Below, piece after piece: positions 10,876 to 19,049 of a stretch of DNA of 44,240 nt; position 1 is the stretch's first letter; each line of letters begins with the position of its first letter. The notes beneath the pieces were generated by a model. That model was given only the letters and a program-made list of their open reading frames with translations. It searched no databases and was not told where the DNA came from. Source of the DNA: Enterobacter mori LMG 25706 (lineage in GTDB: Bacteria > Pseudomonadota > Gammaproteobacteria > Enterobacterales > Enterobacteriaceae); NCBI RefSeq assembly GCF_000211415.1, contig NZ_GL890776.1, positions 406,512 to 450,751 on the forward strand, given 5' to 3'. The position numbers and the translations under genes are program-made.

Positions 10876-12047
10876 ATGATTTCTCTCGCTTTAACAGCCG
10901 TCTGAAAGAGCCGCGCCTGCCGCGCTCGTCACTGGTAGCATGGTCGCTGTTCGCCCTGCTGGCGGTCTTTATCGCCTGGGCGAGCCTGTTCAAGCTGGAT
11001 GAGGTGACAACCGGCAGCGGTAAGGTGATCCCGTCCTCCCACGAGCAGGTGATCCAGTCCCTGGAAGGGGGGATTATCCACAGCCTGATGGTTCGCGAGG
11101 GCGATATTGTTGAACGCGGCCAGCAGCTCGCGCAGCTTGACCGGACAAAAACCGAGTCCAGCGTGCTGGAGAGCGAGTCTCGCCTGAATGCGGCGCTGGC
11201 AACGGCAGCGCGCCTGAAGGCCGAGGTGAACGATACGGAACTTGCGTTCCCGGAAGAGCTGGATGACGACGTTGAGCTGGTTAAACAGGAAACGGCGCTC
11301 TATCAGTCCCGTCGTGAGAGCCTCGAAAAAGGGCTGGCCGGTTTACGTCAGGGGGCCGAACTGGTGCAGCGCGAGCTGTCCTTAACCCGTCCGCTGGTGA
11401 CCCAGGGGGCGGCCAGCAAGGTTGAGGTGTTACGTCTTGAGCGTCAAAAAAATGAGCTTGAGAATAAAATCACCGAGATGAAAAACCAGTATTACGTTCG
11501 CGCCCGCGAAGAGCTGGCGAAAGCCAACGCGGAGATTGAAGCCCAGCGTTCGGTGATGAAAGGGCGTGAGGACTCCCTGACCCGGCTGACCTTCAATGCC
11601 CCGGTTCGCGGGATCGTGAAGGATATTGACGTCACCACCGTGGGAGGCGTTATCCCGCCGAACGGCAAGCTGATGAGCCTGGTCCCGCTGGACGATCAGA
11701 TGGTGGTCGAAGCGAAAATCTCGCCGCGAGATGTGGCGTTTATTCATCCTGGCCAGAAAGCGCTGGTGAAAATTACGGCCTATGACTATTCCATTTACGG
11801 CGGACTGGAAGGGGAAGTGACCATGATTTCCCCGGACACCCTGCAGGATGAGGTGAAAAGGGATGTTTACTACTATCGCGTCTATATTCGTACCGACAGC
11901 AACCATCTGACCAATAAGCAAGGTCAGGAATTTCCGGTCTTTCCGGGCATGATTGCTACCGTTGATATTAAAACTGGCAGCAAAACCATTCTGGATTATC
12001 TGTTGAAGCCGCTGAACAAGGCAAAAGAGGCGCTGCGCGAAAGATAA
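10872..12047 (+). CDS. HlyD-family type I secretion periplasmic adaptor (LapC type)
   Basis: The protein has 391 residues. It has a short cytoplasmic N-terminus, one transmembrane helix at about 20-42, a lipoyl-like half-motif (GSGKVIPS..EQVIQSLEGGII), a long coiled coil at about 90-240, the second lipoyl half (LTFNAPVRGIVKDI) and a beta-barrel region ending in the HlyD-type MIATVDIKTG segment. In this family the adaptor connects the ABC exporter to a TolC-like channel. It overlaps the exporter gene by four bases, which fixes the start. Substrate is inferred to be the upstream adhesin. Confidence 0.93.
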   Translation: MNDFSRFNSRLKEPRLPRSSLVAWSLFALLAVFIAWASLFKLDEVTTGSGKVIPSSHEQVIQSLEGGIIHSLMVREGDIVERGQQLAQLDRTKTESSVLESESRLNAALATAARLKAEVNDTELAFPEELDDDVELVKQETALYQSRRESLEKGLAGLRQGAELVQRELSLTRPLVTQGAASKVEVLRLERQKNELENKITEMKNQYYVRAREELAKANAEIEAQRSVMKGREDSLTRLTFNAPVRGIVKDIDVTTVGGVIPPNGKLMSLVPLDDQMVVEAKISPRDVAFIHPGQKALVKITAYDYSIYGGLEGEVTMISPDTLQDEVKRDVYYYRVYIRTDSNHLTNKQGQEFPVFPGMIATVDIKTGSKTILDYLLKPLNKAKEALRER

Positions 12048-12050
12048 GAT

Positions 12051-12080
12051 AGTGGCGTTCGGGATCCCGAACGCCATCTG
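12051..12080. terminator. Palindromic hairpin between convergent genes
   Basis: A 22-base perfect palindrome occupies 12054-12075, just after the adaptor stop codon and just before the convergent regulator's stop codon. There is only a weak T-tract on either side. It probably terminates both transcripts, but its strength is uncertain. Confidence 0.55.
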
Positions 12081-12082
12081 AA

Positions 12083-12967
12083 TTATATCGTTGACGTCAC
12101 GTTGTTGAGGTGGCGTCGTTCTTTCGGAACCACGTTGATGTAATGCGTGACATACGCGAAATACAAACCGGCATAGTTTTCCACCAGTTCGATAAAGGCT
12201 GGGTAAATCGACATCCTTCCATTACCCCTATCTTTAAGATAGCCCGCCTCTTGCGCCGTTTTGATAATTCGGTTGACGTGAATGCGTGAAACAAAAAATT
12301 CCTTAGCGAGCGAGCTGGCAGAATAATCAATAATTGCACCGTGTGCTGATTTGTTTTTTACCGCCTGCAGATAAAGATATAGCATAATCATTCGGCCTCC
12401 GTCTTTATCGATAAATAACCCCACTTCCGGTAAAACCTTCCTGAACGTTAATCCCCGAAAGAGGTATTCCGCCGCGCGGCGGAAAAAGTTATTCCTTAAA
12501 ATATCATTATCCAGCAAATTGACGTCAATATTAAACGCAGGGTACAGAATGCTGACGGGTATAAATGCGCCGGACATATAGCGTTTAAGTTCATTCAATC
12601 CTTTTTCGGTTGGGGCAATTCTTGTTTTTCGCCTGTCTTCCGTACAGCGCCAGGTCCTGATGCGCCCGGTGGTTCGAAGTATCGTAATGATCGCAATGAC
12701 GCTGTTGGGGCTGGCTATTTTATAGCGTGAACATAACTCTTTAATCTCTGAAACGGACTCGGCCTGATTTCCAAAAATAAAACAACACATGGAGAGAATA
12801 ATGTTAAACCGTGATTCCTGCAGCATTGTCTTGTAGAACAAAGGTTGTTTTTTGTAGATGGTATCATTAATTGTGTAGTGCTCTAATATTGCCTCACCGA
12901 ATCGCGGGTTGTTCTTTATAACATCCCTTCGATGTAGCAAGGCCCTGGATGAGATGTGATTATCCAT
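12083..12967 (-). CDS. Winged-helix (MarR-like) transcriptional regulator
   Basis: The protein has 294 residues. The central part (about 85-150) looks like a MarR/PadR-type winged helix: a helix-turn-helix at SEIKELCSRYKIASPNSV, then a basic wing (RTWRCTEDRRKTRIAPTEKG). A second possible helix-turn-helix is at about 228-255 (SASSLAKEFFVSRIHVNRII). It is convergent with the secretion genes and divergent from the EAL regulator, with a 289-bp region between the two starts. Base composition is visibly more AT-rich than that of the secretion genes. A role in controlling the adhesin locus is only suggested by position. I do not recognise a named orthologue. Confidence 0.6.
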   Translation of the reverse strand: MDNHISSRALLHRRDVIKNNPRFGEAILEHYTINDTIYKKQPLFYKTMLQESRFNIILSMCCFIFGNQAESVSEIKELCSRYKIASPNSVIAIITILRTTGRIRTWRCTEDRRKTRIAPTEKGLNELKRYMSGAFIPVSILYPAFNIDVNLLDNDILRNNFFRRAAEYLFRGLTFRKVLPEVGLFIDKDGGRMIMLYLYLQAVKNKSAHGAIIDYSASSLAKEFFVSRIHVNRIIKTAQEAGYLKDRGNGRMSIYPAFIELVENYAGLYFAYVTHYINVVPKERRHLNNVTSTI

Positions 12968-13256
12968 AGCGTTTTTCTCGTGTTTAATGAACCGATAGAT
13001 GAAGTGTTAAGCCTTCTTTTTCGGAATATTCATTATACCTGAGAAAATGTTGTTTGCGGTCGTTATTTGAAAAGAAAGATATATTTGCAGTCATGATAAT
13101 GGGCGGGTGATTAACGCAAAGATGTTCCGGTCAATGGCGTCGATAACGATATCTTAACCACTCGGCGTGCTGTAAAATCATTATTCAAACCAGGTGTATT
13201 CAGCTTTTTGCATTTATAAAAAATGAGATTGGCGCTTTCGTGCCCAGGAGCAGGTT

Positions 13257-14720
13257 ATGACTCAAAAAACGTCTCTCAGAAATGCTGCTTGCGATGAGCA
13301 AAATTTTGTCATCTCAACCTGTTGTTTCACATTTCAGGGATATTGTCTGCTGCTCAAACAGTATGGGGTAAATGCCTCACTTATTCACTTTGAGGAAGAT
13401 GAGGTGCGCCAACGAGATCTTGAAGATATCGTTAAAAATCAGCATGCTAGCGTTTCAGTATTTCTTGGGAAGGGCGTTGTGGAACTTCTTGCCAGCCTGA
13501 AGCGGCTGGCATCAGTGCTGAACGCGCTGCCCGTTATTCGACGCGTAACCCTGTATGGTGACATCCCCGATGGTTGGCTCTATTGTACGCTGAGAAGTCT
13601 TTTAAATAATAGCCAGCAATTGTCATTGATTCGTATATCCAGTGTTGCTGATTTGGCATCCAGTCTCAATATTCGCGGCGAAAAGCTTAAGGAACGTTCG
13701 CGTTTATTACGCAGTCAATATATGGCATCCGCCAACCAGGCGAAAATAAAAGGTTTAACAAAAAGAGAGATTGATGTTTTATTACGTTTCTACCGAGGGA
13801 TGTCCGTAAAAGAGCAGTGTGAAAGGGCGGGGTTGTCTAATAAAACTATTTATACTCACCGTAAGGAAGGGGTGAATAAATTACATGTGATTAGACAATG
13901 GCTAAACGATCCGCACAATTTCAGAGCGGAAAACCGTGACGTCCTGCCCAATAAAAATGAAGGATTCACCGATAAAGAAGTCGATATCTATAACGCACTG
14001 TTGAAAAGAGAAATATTTCCAGCGTATCAGATCATTACCGATCGTGATAAAAAAGGGGTAGGCTTTGAGATACTTATTCGCTGGAATAAAAACGGTAAAA
14101 TTGTTAAGCCCGCCAGCTTTCTTAATGATATCTCACATCATGAAATATGGTTAAAGATTACGGCGCTGGTCATCCATGCTGCCGTTTGTGGAATTAATAA
14201 ATATAATGGGAGGTTTTATTTTTCCGTAAATATTCCACCTCGTCTGGCCTCCGGGAATGCCTTGCCGGATATGGCCAGGAAGGCCACCGGCATGCTGCTC
14301 AAACCGCAGTGGGCGGAAAAGCTGGTGTTTGAATTCGCGGAAAGCATTGATGTGATGAAGGACAGCAGGATCCCTGAAACCATGCGTCTCCTGCGGAACA
14401 CGGGGTGTAGATTATTTTTGGACGACTGCTTCTCCAACCATCACACCCTGTTCCCCGTCAGGCAGGTGCATTTTGACGGGCTGAAACTAGACCGGGATAT
14501 CGTCGAACATTTTGTGGCAAATGATAATGACTACCATCTTATTAAAGCGATACAAATTTATAGCGACATGACCGGAACGGATTGCATCGCAGAGGGCGTT
14601 GACAGTGAAGAGAAGTTTGAAAAATTAGTTGAACTGGGAGTGAAAAGCTTCCAGGGTTATTATTTGTCACGGGCTGTGAAAGAGGAAGAATTAGACAGGA
14701 TGGTAAGAATGTTTAGCTAG
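13257..14720 (+). CDS. LuxR-type HTH and EAL-domain c-di-GMP phosphodiesterase/regulator
   Basis: The protein has 487 residues. Residues about 1-150 are a pseudo-receiver-like region. Residues about 163-210 are a LuxR-type helix-turn-helix (LTKREIDVLLRFYRGMSVKEQC...NKTIYTHR). Residues about 255-485 are an EAL domain. EAL residues can be matched: the first Glu (as EIL instead of EAL), Asn in FSVNIPP, Glu in VFEFAES, Asp-Asp in LDDCF (instead of DDFG), Lys in GLKLD, Glu in AEGVD and Gln in FQGYY. The acidic and Lys residues used for c-di-GMP hydrolysis are thus present, but the loop after DD is unusual. The layout resembles PdeL-type DNA-binding phosphodiesterases, though longer. Its place beside a giant adhesin suggests biofilm control (inference). 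RBS AGGAGCAGG precedes the start. Confidence 0.85.
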   Translation: MTQKTSLRNAACDEQNFVISTCCFTFQGYCLLLKQYGVNASLIHFEEDEVRQRDLEDIVKNQHASVSVFLGKGVVELLASLKRLASVLNALPVIRRVTLYGDIPDGWLYCTLRSLLNNSQQLSLIRISSVADLASSLNIRGEKLKERSRLLRSQYMASANQAKIKGLTKREIDVLLRFYRGMSVKEQCERAGLSNKTIYTHRKEGVNKLHVIRQWLNDPHNFRAENRDVLPNKNEGFTDKEVDIYNALLKREIFPAYQIITDRDKKGVGFEILIRWNKNGKIVKPASFLNDISHHEIWLKITALVIHAAVCGINKYNGRFYFSVNIPPRLASGNALPDMARKATGMLLKPQWAEKLVFEFAESIDVMKDSRIPETMRLLRNTGCRLFLDDCFSNHHTLFPVRQVHFDGLKLDRDIVEHFVANDNDYHLIKAIQIYSDMTGTDCIAEGVDSEEKFEKLVELGVKSFQGYYLSRAVKEEELDRMVRMFS

Positions 14721-14721
14721 A

Positions 14722-14752
14722 AAATAAAGCCCCGGAGGGCCTTTATTATTTG
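14722..14752. terminator. Bidirectional terminator between the EAL gene and the DUF883-like gene
   Basis: AATAAAGCCC, a short loop, then GGGCCTTTATT form a hairpin with A- and T-rich flanks on both sides. It lies between two convergent genes and overlaps the stop codon of the minus-strand gene. Confidence 0.75.
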
Positions 14753-15018
14753 CGTCCCAGCAACAGACCGAGAACAATACCCACAGCACCGGCGGCAATG
14801 AGCCCAGTCAGGGGATTATTCTTAACCGCTTCCGTTACGTCAGAAACGGCATCGCTGGCCTGGGCGGCATATTTTCTCGCCGCACCTTTGACCTGATGCT
14901 TTGGTGAATCTACGAATTCACCAAACTGCTGCTGCGCTGAACCTGCCAGTTCATCAAGCTTATTTTTGGCTTTGTCTTCAGCGAACTGGGTGTTTTTATC
15001 GGCATTGATATCAGACAT
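14746..15018 (-). CDS. DUF883/ElaB-YqjD-like small membrane-anchored protein
   Basis: The protein has 90 residues. Residues 1-65 are charged and helical with a CsbD-like start (DKAKNKLDELAGSAQQQFG). The C-terminus is a glycine-rich transmembrane helix (LIAAGAVGIVLGLLLGRK). ElaB/YqjD family proteins share this glycine-zipper tail; they sit in the inner membrane, associate with ribosomes in stationary phase and are typically RpoS-controlled. The start is supported by a strong AAAGGAGGT Shine-Dalgarno. The exact paralogue is not resolved. Confidence 0.82.
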   Translation of the reverse strand: MSDINADKNTQFAEDKAKNKLDELAGSAQQQFGEFVDSPKHQVKGAARKYAAQASDAVSDVTEAVKNNPLTGLIAAGAVGIVLGLLLGRK

Positions 15019-15152
15019 GTTTACCTCCTTTAGTGAGTAATTAAAGGATAGCCGCTCTTTGCCGAAGTGAGAGACGAAAGGTTTATTTCGGCCCCTGGCA
15101 GGGCTGTTTTCGGATATATCTCTGTGCGTGAGACTCGCACAGAGAGACGCTG

Positions 15153-15629
15153 TTATTCGGCAAAACTCAGCAGCGCTTCGCCATCAAGACGATAGCGAAC
15201 CCATTCAGACTGCGGCAGCGCGCCTATGCTCAGGTAAAAATCAATGGCGGGCTGGTTCCAGTCCAGCACGCTCCATTCAAGGCGGCCGCACTGCCGTTTT
15301 ACCGCGAGCTGCGCGATATGTTTCAGCAACGCTCTTCCCGCGCCTTTTCCACGATAATCCGGGGAAACGTACAGGTCTTCCATGTAAATACCGTTGCGTC
15401 CTAGCCAGGTCGAATAGCTGGTGAAGAACACGGCATAGCCGGCGATCTTACCCTCACATTCCGCGATCAACGCTTCGGTTTGACTGCCGGTACCAAAGAG
15501 CGTTTCCCGGATCTCCTCTGGTGTGGTCACGACTTCTTCCGGCGCTTTTTCATACACCGCGAGCTCGTAGATCATGGCGTAAATTGCCGCCGCATCTTCG
15601 GGACGGGCCTGACGAATGGTTATGCTCAT
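15153..15629 (-). CDS. GNAT-family N-acetyltransferase
   Basis: This is a 158-residue single GNAT domain. The acetyl-CoA binding motif A is visible at about 92-105 (SPDYRGKGAGRALLKH, the R.xxGxG/A pattern). It is preceded by the YMEDLYV beta strand and followed by the NQPAIDFYLSIGA motif B. Length and pattern fit the SSAT-like (diamine or small-molecule) acetyltransferases. The substrate cannot be read from the sequence. An AGGA Shine-Dalgarno lies 7 bases before the start. It is divergent from the LysR gene at 15721. Confidence 0.85.
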   Translation of the reverse strand: MSITIRQARPEDAAAIYAMIYELAVYEKAPEEVVTTPEEIRETLFGTGSQTEALIAECEGKIAGYAVFFTSYSTWLGRNGIYMEDLYVSPDYRGKGAGRALLKHIAQLAVKRQCGRLEWSVLDWNQPAIDFYLSIGALPQSEWVRYRLDGEALLSFAE

Positions 15630-15720
15630 CGTTTTTCCTGTTTTTTTAGCCTGTATTTCGATTGATGGCGTTAAGCATACGGAGTATTGTCCGAAGAATT
15701 AAGTGCAATGAAATCAACAA

Positions 15721-16650
15721 ATGATGAATATTATGCATCCGGCACTGAGACGCCTTGATTTAAACCTGCTGCCCGTTTTCGACGCGATTTACCGCCACCG
15801 CTCCGTTCGGCGGGCCGCTGATGAGCTGGCGATGAGTACTTCTGCGCTGAGCCATGCGCTGTCGCGTTTGCGCATTACCCTTAATGACCCGCTTTTTTTT
15901 CGGGAAGGGCATCGCATGTCCCCCAGCGTGTATGCCACTCAGCTTGCGCCTTCAATTGCTTCCGCATTGTCGTTCCTGAATCATGAGCTGACCCCGCAGC
16001 CGGAATTTGACCCGGCCAGCAGTACCGAAAGCCTGGAAATTGGGATTACGGACTTTACCGCGCTGTGCATTTTCCCCGTGCTGATGCACAAACTGCAGCT
16101 TGCTGCCCCGGGTTTGCGTTTCGAATTACGCTATCTGCCGCACAGCCCGGCGCTGACGGAACTGCTGGCGGGCGAAGTGGATCTTGCGCTGGGGTTCAGC
16201 ACTCAGGATGATATCCGGCACCCGGAACTGGAAGAGATCGACTGGTTTGAAGATGAGTATGTGGTCATCAGCAACGCGCGGCGGACGCATCTGACGCTGG
16301 AGGATTATCTCGCAGCACGACACCTGGTGGTGACGCCATGGAATGAGAAGCAGGGCGTTCTGGACGTGCGGCTCGAACAACTGGGCTATACCCGACAAAT
16401 TGCGATCAAAACGCCGTCGATGCTCAGCGCGCCCTTTATCGTTGCGGAAAGCGACCTGCTGATGGCGATCCCCCGTTTTGCCGCTGAGAAGCTGGCTGCG
16501 GCAGCTGACCTGAGGATTTTTCCTTTACCGTTTTCGATACGCACGTTTGAAGTGAAAATTTATTCGCATAAACGCAGCGGCCAGCGGGGCGCGACCCGAT
16601 GGCTTAAGGAAGAGTTGCAAATGCTGGCGCAGGCTGGCAGGGGACCGTAG
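15721..16650 (+). CDS. LysR-family transcriptional regulator
   Basis: The protein has 309 residues from this ATG; ATG at 15733 is an alternative that begins MHPALRRLDLNLL, the usual family start. The N-terminal winged helix (residues about 10-70) has the LysR pattern LDLNLLPVFDAIYRHRSVRRAADELAMSTSALSHALSRLR. Residues 95-300 form the periplasmic-binding-protein-like effector domain. The N-terminus resembles the NodD/LeuO/NahR subgroup, which often activates a divergent neighbour. The divergent neighbour here is the GNAT gene, with about 90 bp between the starts. Effector unknown. Confidence 0.88.
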   Translation: MMNIMHPALRRLDLNLLPVFDAIYRHRSVRRAADELAMSTSALSHALSRLRITLNDPLFFREGHRMSPSVYATQLAPSIASALSFLNHELTPQPEFDPASSTESLEIGITDFTALCIFPVLMHKLQLAAPGLRFELRYLPHSPALTELLAGEVDLALGFSTQDDIRHPELEEIDWFEDEYVVISNARRTHLTLEDYLAARHLVVTPWNEKQGVLDVRLEQLGYTRQIAIKTPSMLSAPFIVAESDLLMAIPRFAAEKLAAAADLRIFPLPFSIRTFEVKIYSHKRSGQRGATRWLKEELQMLAQAGRGP

Positions 16651-16676
16651 ACCGGGTAAGCGAAGTGCCACCCGGT
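16651..16676. repeat. REP element
   Basis: ACCGGGT (16651-16657) and ACCCGGT (16670-16676) flank AAGCGAAGTGCC, the standard enterobacterial REP layout. It lies one base past the LysR stop codon and can act as a transcript-stabilising or terminating hairpin. Confidence 0.8.
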
Positions 16677-16700
16677 AGAAATGTCGGTAATAAGGGATAG

Positions 16701-16907
16701 TCACGTTAACGGCAGGTAGATGTCCGTTTGCAGCGTATGTTCTGGCACCTCGTGAATAAAGTTGAGGTAGTGGAAAAATACCGGGGCATCGCGCAGCGCT
16801 TCGCCGCTGGTGGGTAGCCAGTCGCGAAACATTGCCCACACCGTGGCGGAAATGGTATCCAGAGAACCCGTGTGACGCCCGACGGCGTAACTCCAACAAA
16901 AAACCAC
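16701..16907 (-). pseudogene. C-terminal remnant of a GyrI-like (SbmC/AraC effector) domain protein
   Basis: The readable frame encodes about 68 residues matching the end of GyrI-like effector-binding domains. It contains YAVGRHTGSLD, a central W-rich stretch, FFHYLNFIHEVPEH and the typical terminal TDIYLPL. There is an in-frame stop immediately upstream of the conserved part and no N-terminal half (DNA-binding or first GyrI half) can be found. The likely cause is truncation by the accessory island whose AT-rich sequence begins here, at about 16905-16915. Intact relatives are AraC-type regulators or DNA gyrase inhibitor-like proteins. Which of the two it was cannot be told. Confidence 0.72.
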
Positions 16908-17212
16908 TGGTCAGGTGTATTTGATTGAAAACAATACACGTCAAGTAGCGGGTCGCATGCGACTTAGCCACTTTCATCTTTTGATTAGGGATTTGATGCT
17001 GAAAGATTTCCTTAAGAGACTGATAAATCTGATTTGGAGAGGTTTATCCAAAAGATAAAACTACTTGCATAAGATGCTCAAGAAAAGGAACCATTGTTTA
17101 GAAGCTCAATTATGGTGTGATTATCTGCTGTGTCGCGACGGCTCCTTACGCGTAAATATCCAACGCCAGTCATTTACATCCAAAGGGTAATCGGTTCGAG
17201 GCAATACCTCGG

Positions 17213-17413
17213 TCATGGAGAAGATATCGGGCTTGGCAGTAGGTATGCAAACCCGGGGGGGTTATCGAATTTACACGTATCATAGGAAAGCACTGCAGGT
17301 GAGCATCTCATAACGTTCGCGGGTTTATAAGGTAGTGCCCCCGCATTATTCAATGCAGTAGCAACAATTGTGATCGCTATCGCTATATTGAAAAAAATAT
17401 AAGTTGAATCCAC
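17213..17413 (-). CDS. Possible small membrane or secreted protein, unknown
   Basis: This is a 66-codon frame starting with GTG, preceded by AGGA seven bases upstream. It encodes a hydrophobic N-terminal segment (IFFNIAIAITIVATAL) followed by a polar tail with two Cys and several Pro, as in a small secreted or lipoprotein-like product. No family is recognised. It lies between the truncated GyrI-like gene and the first PRTase-like gene, on the opposite strand to the latter. It could be chance; confidence is low. Confidence 0.3.
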   Translation of the reverse strand: MDSTYIFFNIAIAITIVATALNNAGALPYKPANVMRCSPAVLSYDTCKFDNPPGFAYLLPSPISSP

Positions 17414-17421
17414 AGCATTTT

Positions 17422-17455
17422 CCTGAATAAATAAGAGGATTCTTATTTATTCAGG
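17422..17455. promoter_or_regulatory. Perfect 15-bp inverted repeat upstream of the first PRTase-like gene
   Basis: CCTGAATAAATAAGA (17422-17436), loop GGAT, and TCTTATTTATTCAGG (17441-17455) pair perfectly. The repeat ends 24 bases before the ATG at 17480. It could be a repressor operator, a terminator of upstream transcription or a structure affecting translation of the downstream gene. The short T-rich sequence after it is interrupted, so a simple terminator is not certain. Confidence 0.65.
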
Positions 17456-17479
17456 CCTTTGTCGTAAAAAGGAATTTTT

Positions 17480-18511
17480 ATGTCCCCATATATTTTAACT
17501 GATGAAAATGTAATCGATAAAATCGTAGAAAAGTTGAGCGATTATAGATACCCACCTGCTGAAGGAATGAGTTCCGAACATGTTAGTAAGTGGATCAAGC
17601 AATTCTCAGTTGATGATAGACGCTTTATATTAGATGAAACCCTTTATTTACTCAGAGCGGGTTATCTCTCTGAAGACCTTTATAAAGGCCTTTTAAAAGC
17701 TATGGCTAGGAGCGAGAAGAATACTAAATTTTTTAGATATGCAGGTTTTTTAGATATTCAAAAAAATGGTAATAGTCAGAAGGAATTACTCAATTCTCTT
17801 TATGAAATGGTGAATGTGAAGTTCAGTATCGTTACTAATTCCTCTACAGAGGATGAGGTGAGTAAGTTTAAGAGATTTGTTTACATCGATGATACGTCTT
17901 TCTCTGGTGAAAAGGCTATTAAATCGATAACCGATTTTGTAATGAGTTTTGATTTAAGAAATATCAAAATAAATGTGTATCTATTCTCTTCCCATACGCT
18001 ATCTGATTATAATATTAAAAGACGATTAGACGAAGTTTTTAATGGCAGAAATATTACAATATACGTGCAGAATGGTGGTTTACGAAAAGTTGAAAACCGA
18101 AAGAGTCAGTCTGCCAAATCTGGGGTTTTCTGGCCCAAGATTGAAAGTGTGGATATACCGGAGGTGTTCGATGAGTTGGATGTTTATAAAGGAATATATA
18201 GGGAAGGTTATTTCACTACTGATAGTTTTAGGAATCAAGCTTCCAGGGATCGATTCGAATCTATACTAACCAAGGTGGGCTTTGATATTCTTCTCAACAG
18301 AAAAACACCTAGTGAAGTACTTAAACCTTTAGGTTTCTCTACTTTTGACGGTATGGGTTTTGGTGGAACAACTTTTACTTATCGAAATTGCCCTAATAAT
18401 GTACCCTTGGCTTTTTGGTGGGGAGCTTATGAACCAACAGGTCATGCTGCATTAGACTGCTGGTATCCACTTATGAGACGCGACGGATATAACCTTTGGC
18501 ATGACCTATAG
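17480..18511 (+). CDS. Phosphoribosyltransferase-like protein, copy A (PRTase-CE-like)
   Basis: The protein has 343 residues. The diagnostic segment is FVYIDDTSFSGEKA at 133-146: a hydrophobic strand, two acidic residues and an SG loop. This matches the PRPP-binding loop of type I phosphoribosyltransferases (VDD..TTG in classic enzymes). A Cys/Trp/Asn-rich C-terminus (GFGGTTFTYRNCPNNVPLAFWW) is shared with copy B at 19517. The two proteins align without gaps through residue 150 and more than a third of residues match by eye. I recall a PRTase group linked to bacterial conflict systems (Pfam PRTase-CE) with similar features, not verified here. Start supported by AGGAA seven bases upstream. Catalysis is not shown. 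Gene is strongly AT-rich. Confidence 0.72.
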   Translation: MSPYILTDENVIDKIVEKLSDYRYPPAEGMSSEHVSKWIKQFSVDDRRFILDETLYLLRAGYLSEDLYKGLLKAMARSEKNTKFFRYAGFLDIQKNGNSQKELLNSLYEMVNVKFSIVTNSSTEDEVSKFKRFVYIDDTSFSGEKAIKSITDFVMSFDLRNIKINVYLFSSHTLSDYNIKRRLDEVFNGRNITIYVQNGGLRKVENRKSQSAKSGVFWPKIESVDIPEVFDELDVYKGIYREGYFTTDSFRNQASRDRFESILTKVGFDILLNRKTPSEVLKPLGFSTFDGMGFGGTTFTYRNCPNNVPLAFWWGAYEPTGHAALDCWYPLMRRDGYNLWHDL

Positions 18512-18631
18512 AATATATTCGCTATAAAACACTGTTGCCTCCAAGAAAACCACAGAAGCATCGGGTGATATATCCAAGAAGGCTAAACTTGAATTTTACA
18601 ATCAATAGGTTATCTATCCAATTAAGTTGGA

Positions 18632-18961
18632 TTTTTGCTCAGGCAGACAGACAAAACGGCGATGGGGATGGGGCATCTGACCCGGGCGAACAGCGAAGAT
18701 TGCCTGTTCGCCGTAAAGGGCAGGCGACCGCCACGGCAGGACGCTTCGATTATCCAGCAGTTCACAGCGCCGCGACACGAGCATTCTCGTAAACCGGATT
18801 GTGTGCGGGAAATGCTGGTACGGCTGCAGGGCTATGTTCCACGCATTGAGCTGTTTGCCAGGAGGTCATCCCACGGATTTGATGTGTGGGGAAATCAGTG
18901 TGGATCACCTTCTGTAGCATTTAGTCCAGCAAGAGTTGTAGATATATTTTCTCGTCCTTAA
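18632..18961 (+). pseudogene. C-terminal remnant of a phage MT-A70 family DNA N6-adenine methyltransferase
   Basis: The frame encodes GMGHLTRANSEDCLFAVKGR, then APRHEHSRKPDCVREML and RIELFARRSSHGFDVWGNQ. These are the consecutive conserved blocks of the C-terminal half of phage MT-A70 methylases. The N-terminal half with the catalytic DPPW motif is missing; the upstream sequence is unrelated and AT-rich. The last residues after WGNQ are also atypical. The GC content is higher than that of the PRTase-like genes on both sides, so it is a piece of prophage caught between two cargo genes. It is non-functional as a methylase. Confidence 0.85.
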
Positions 18962-19049
18962 ATTTTGACCTACAAATTGTGATCTTAAGTGTTGATTATT
19001 ATTCTGTATGAGGCATTCTTATGAAAATCCTTTTAAAAAGCGGCATGAA

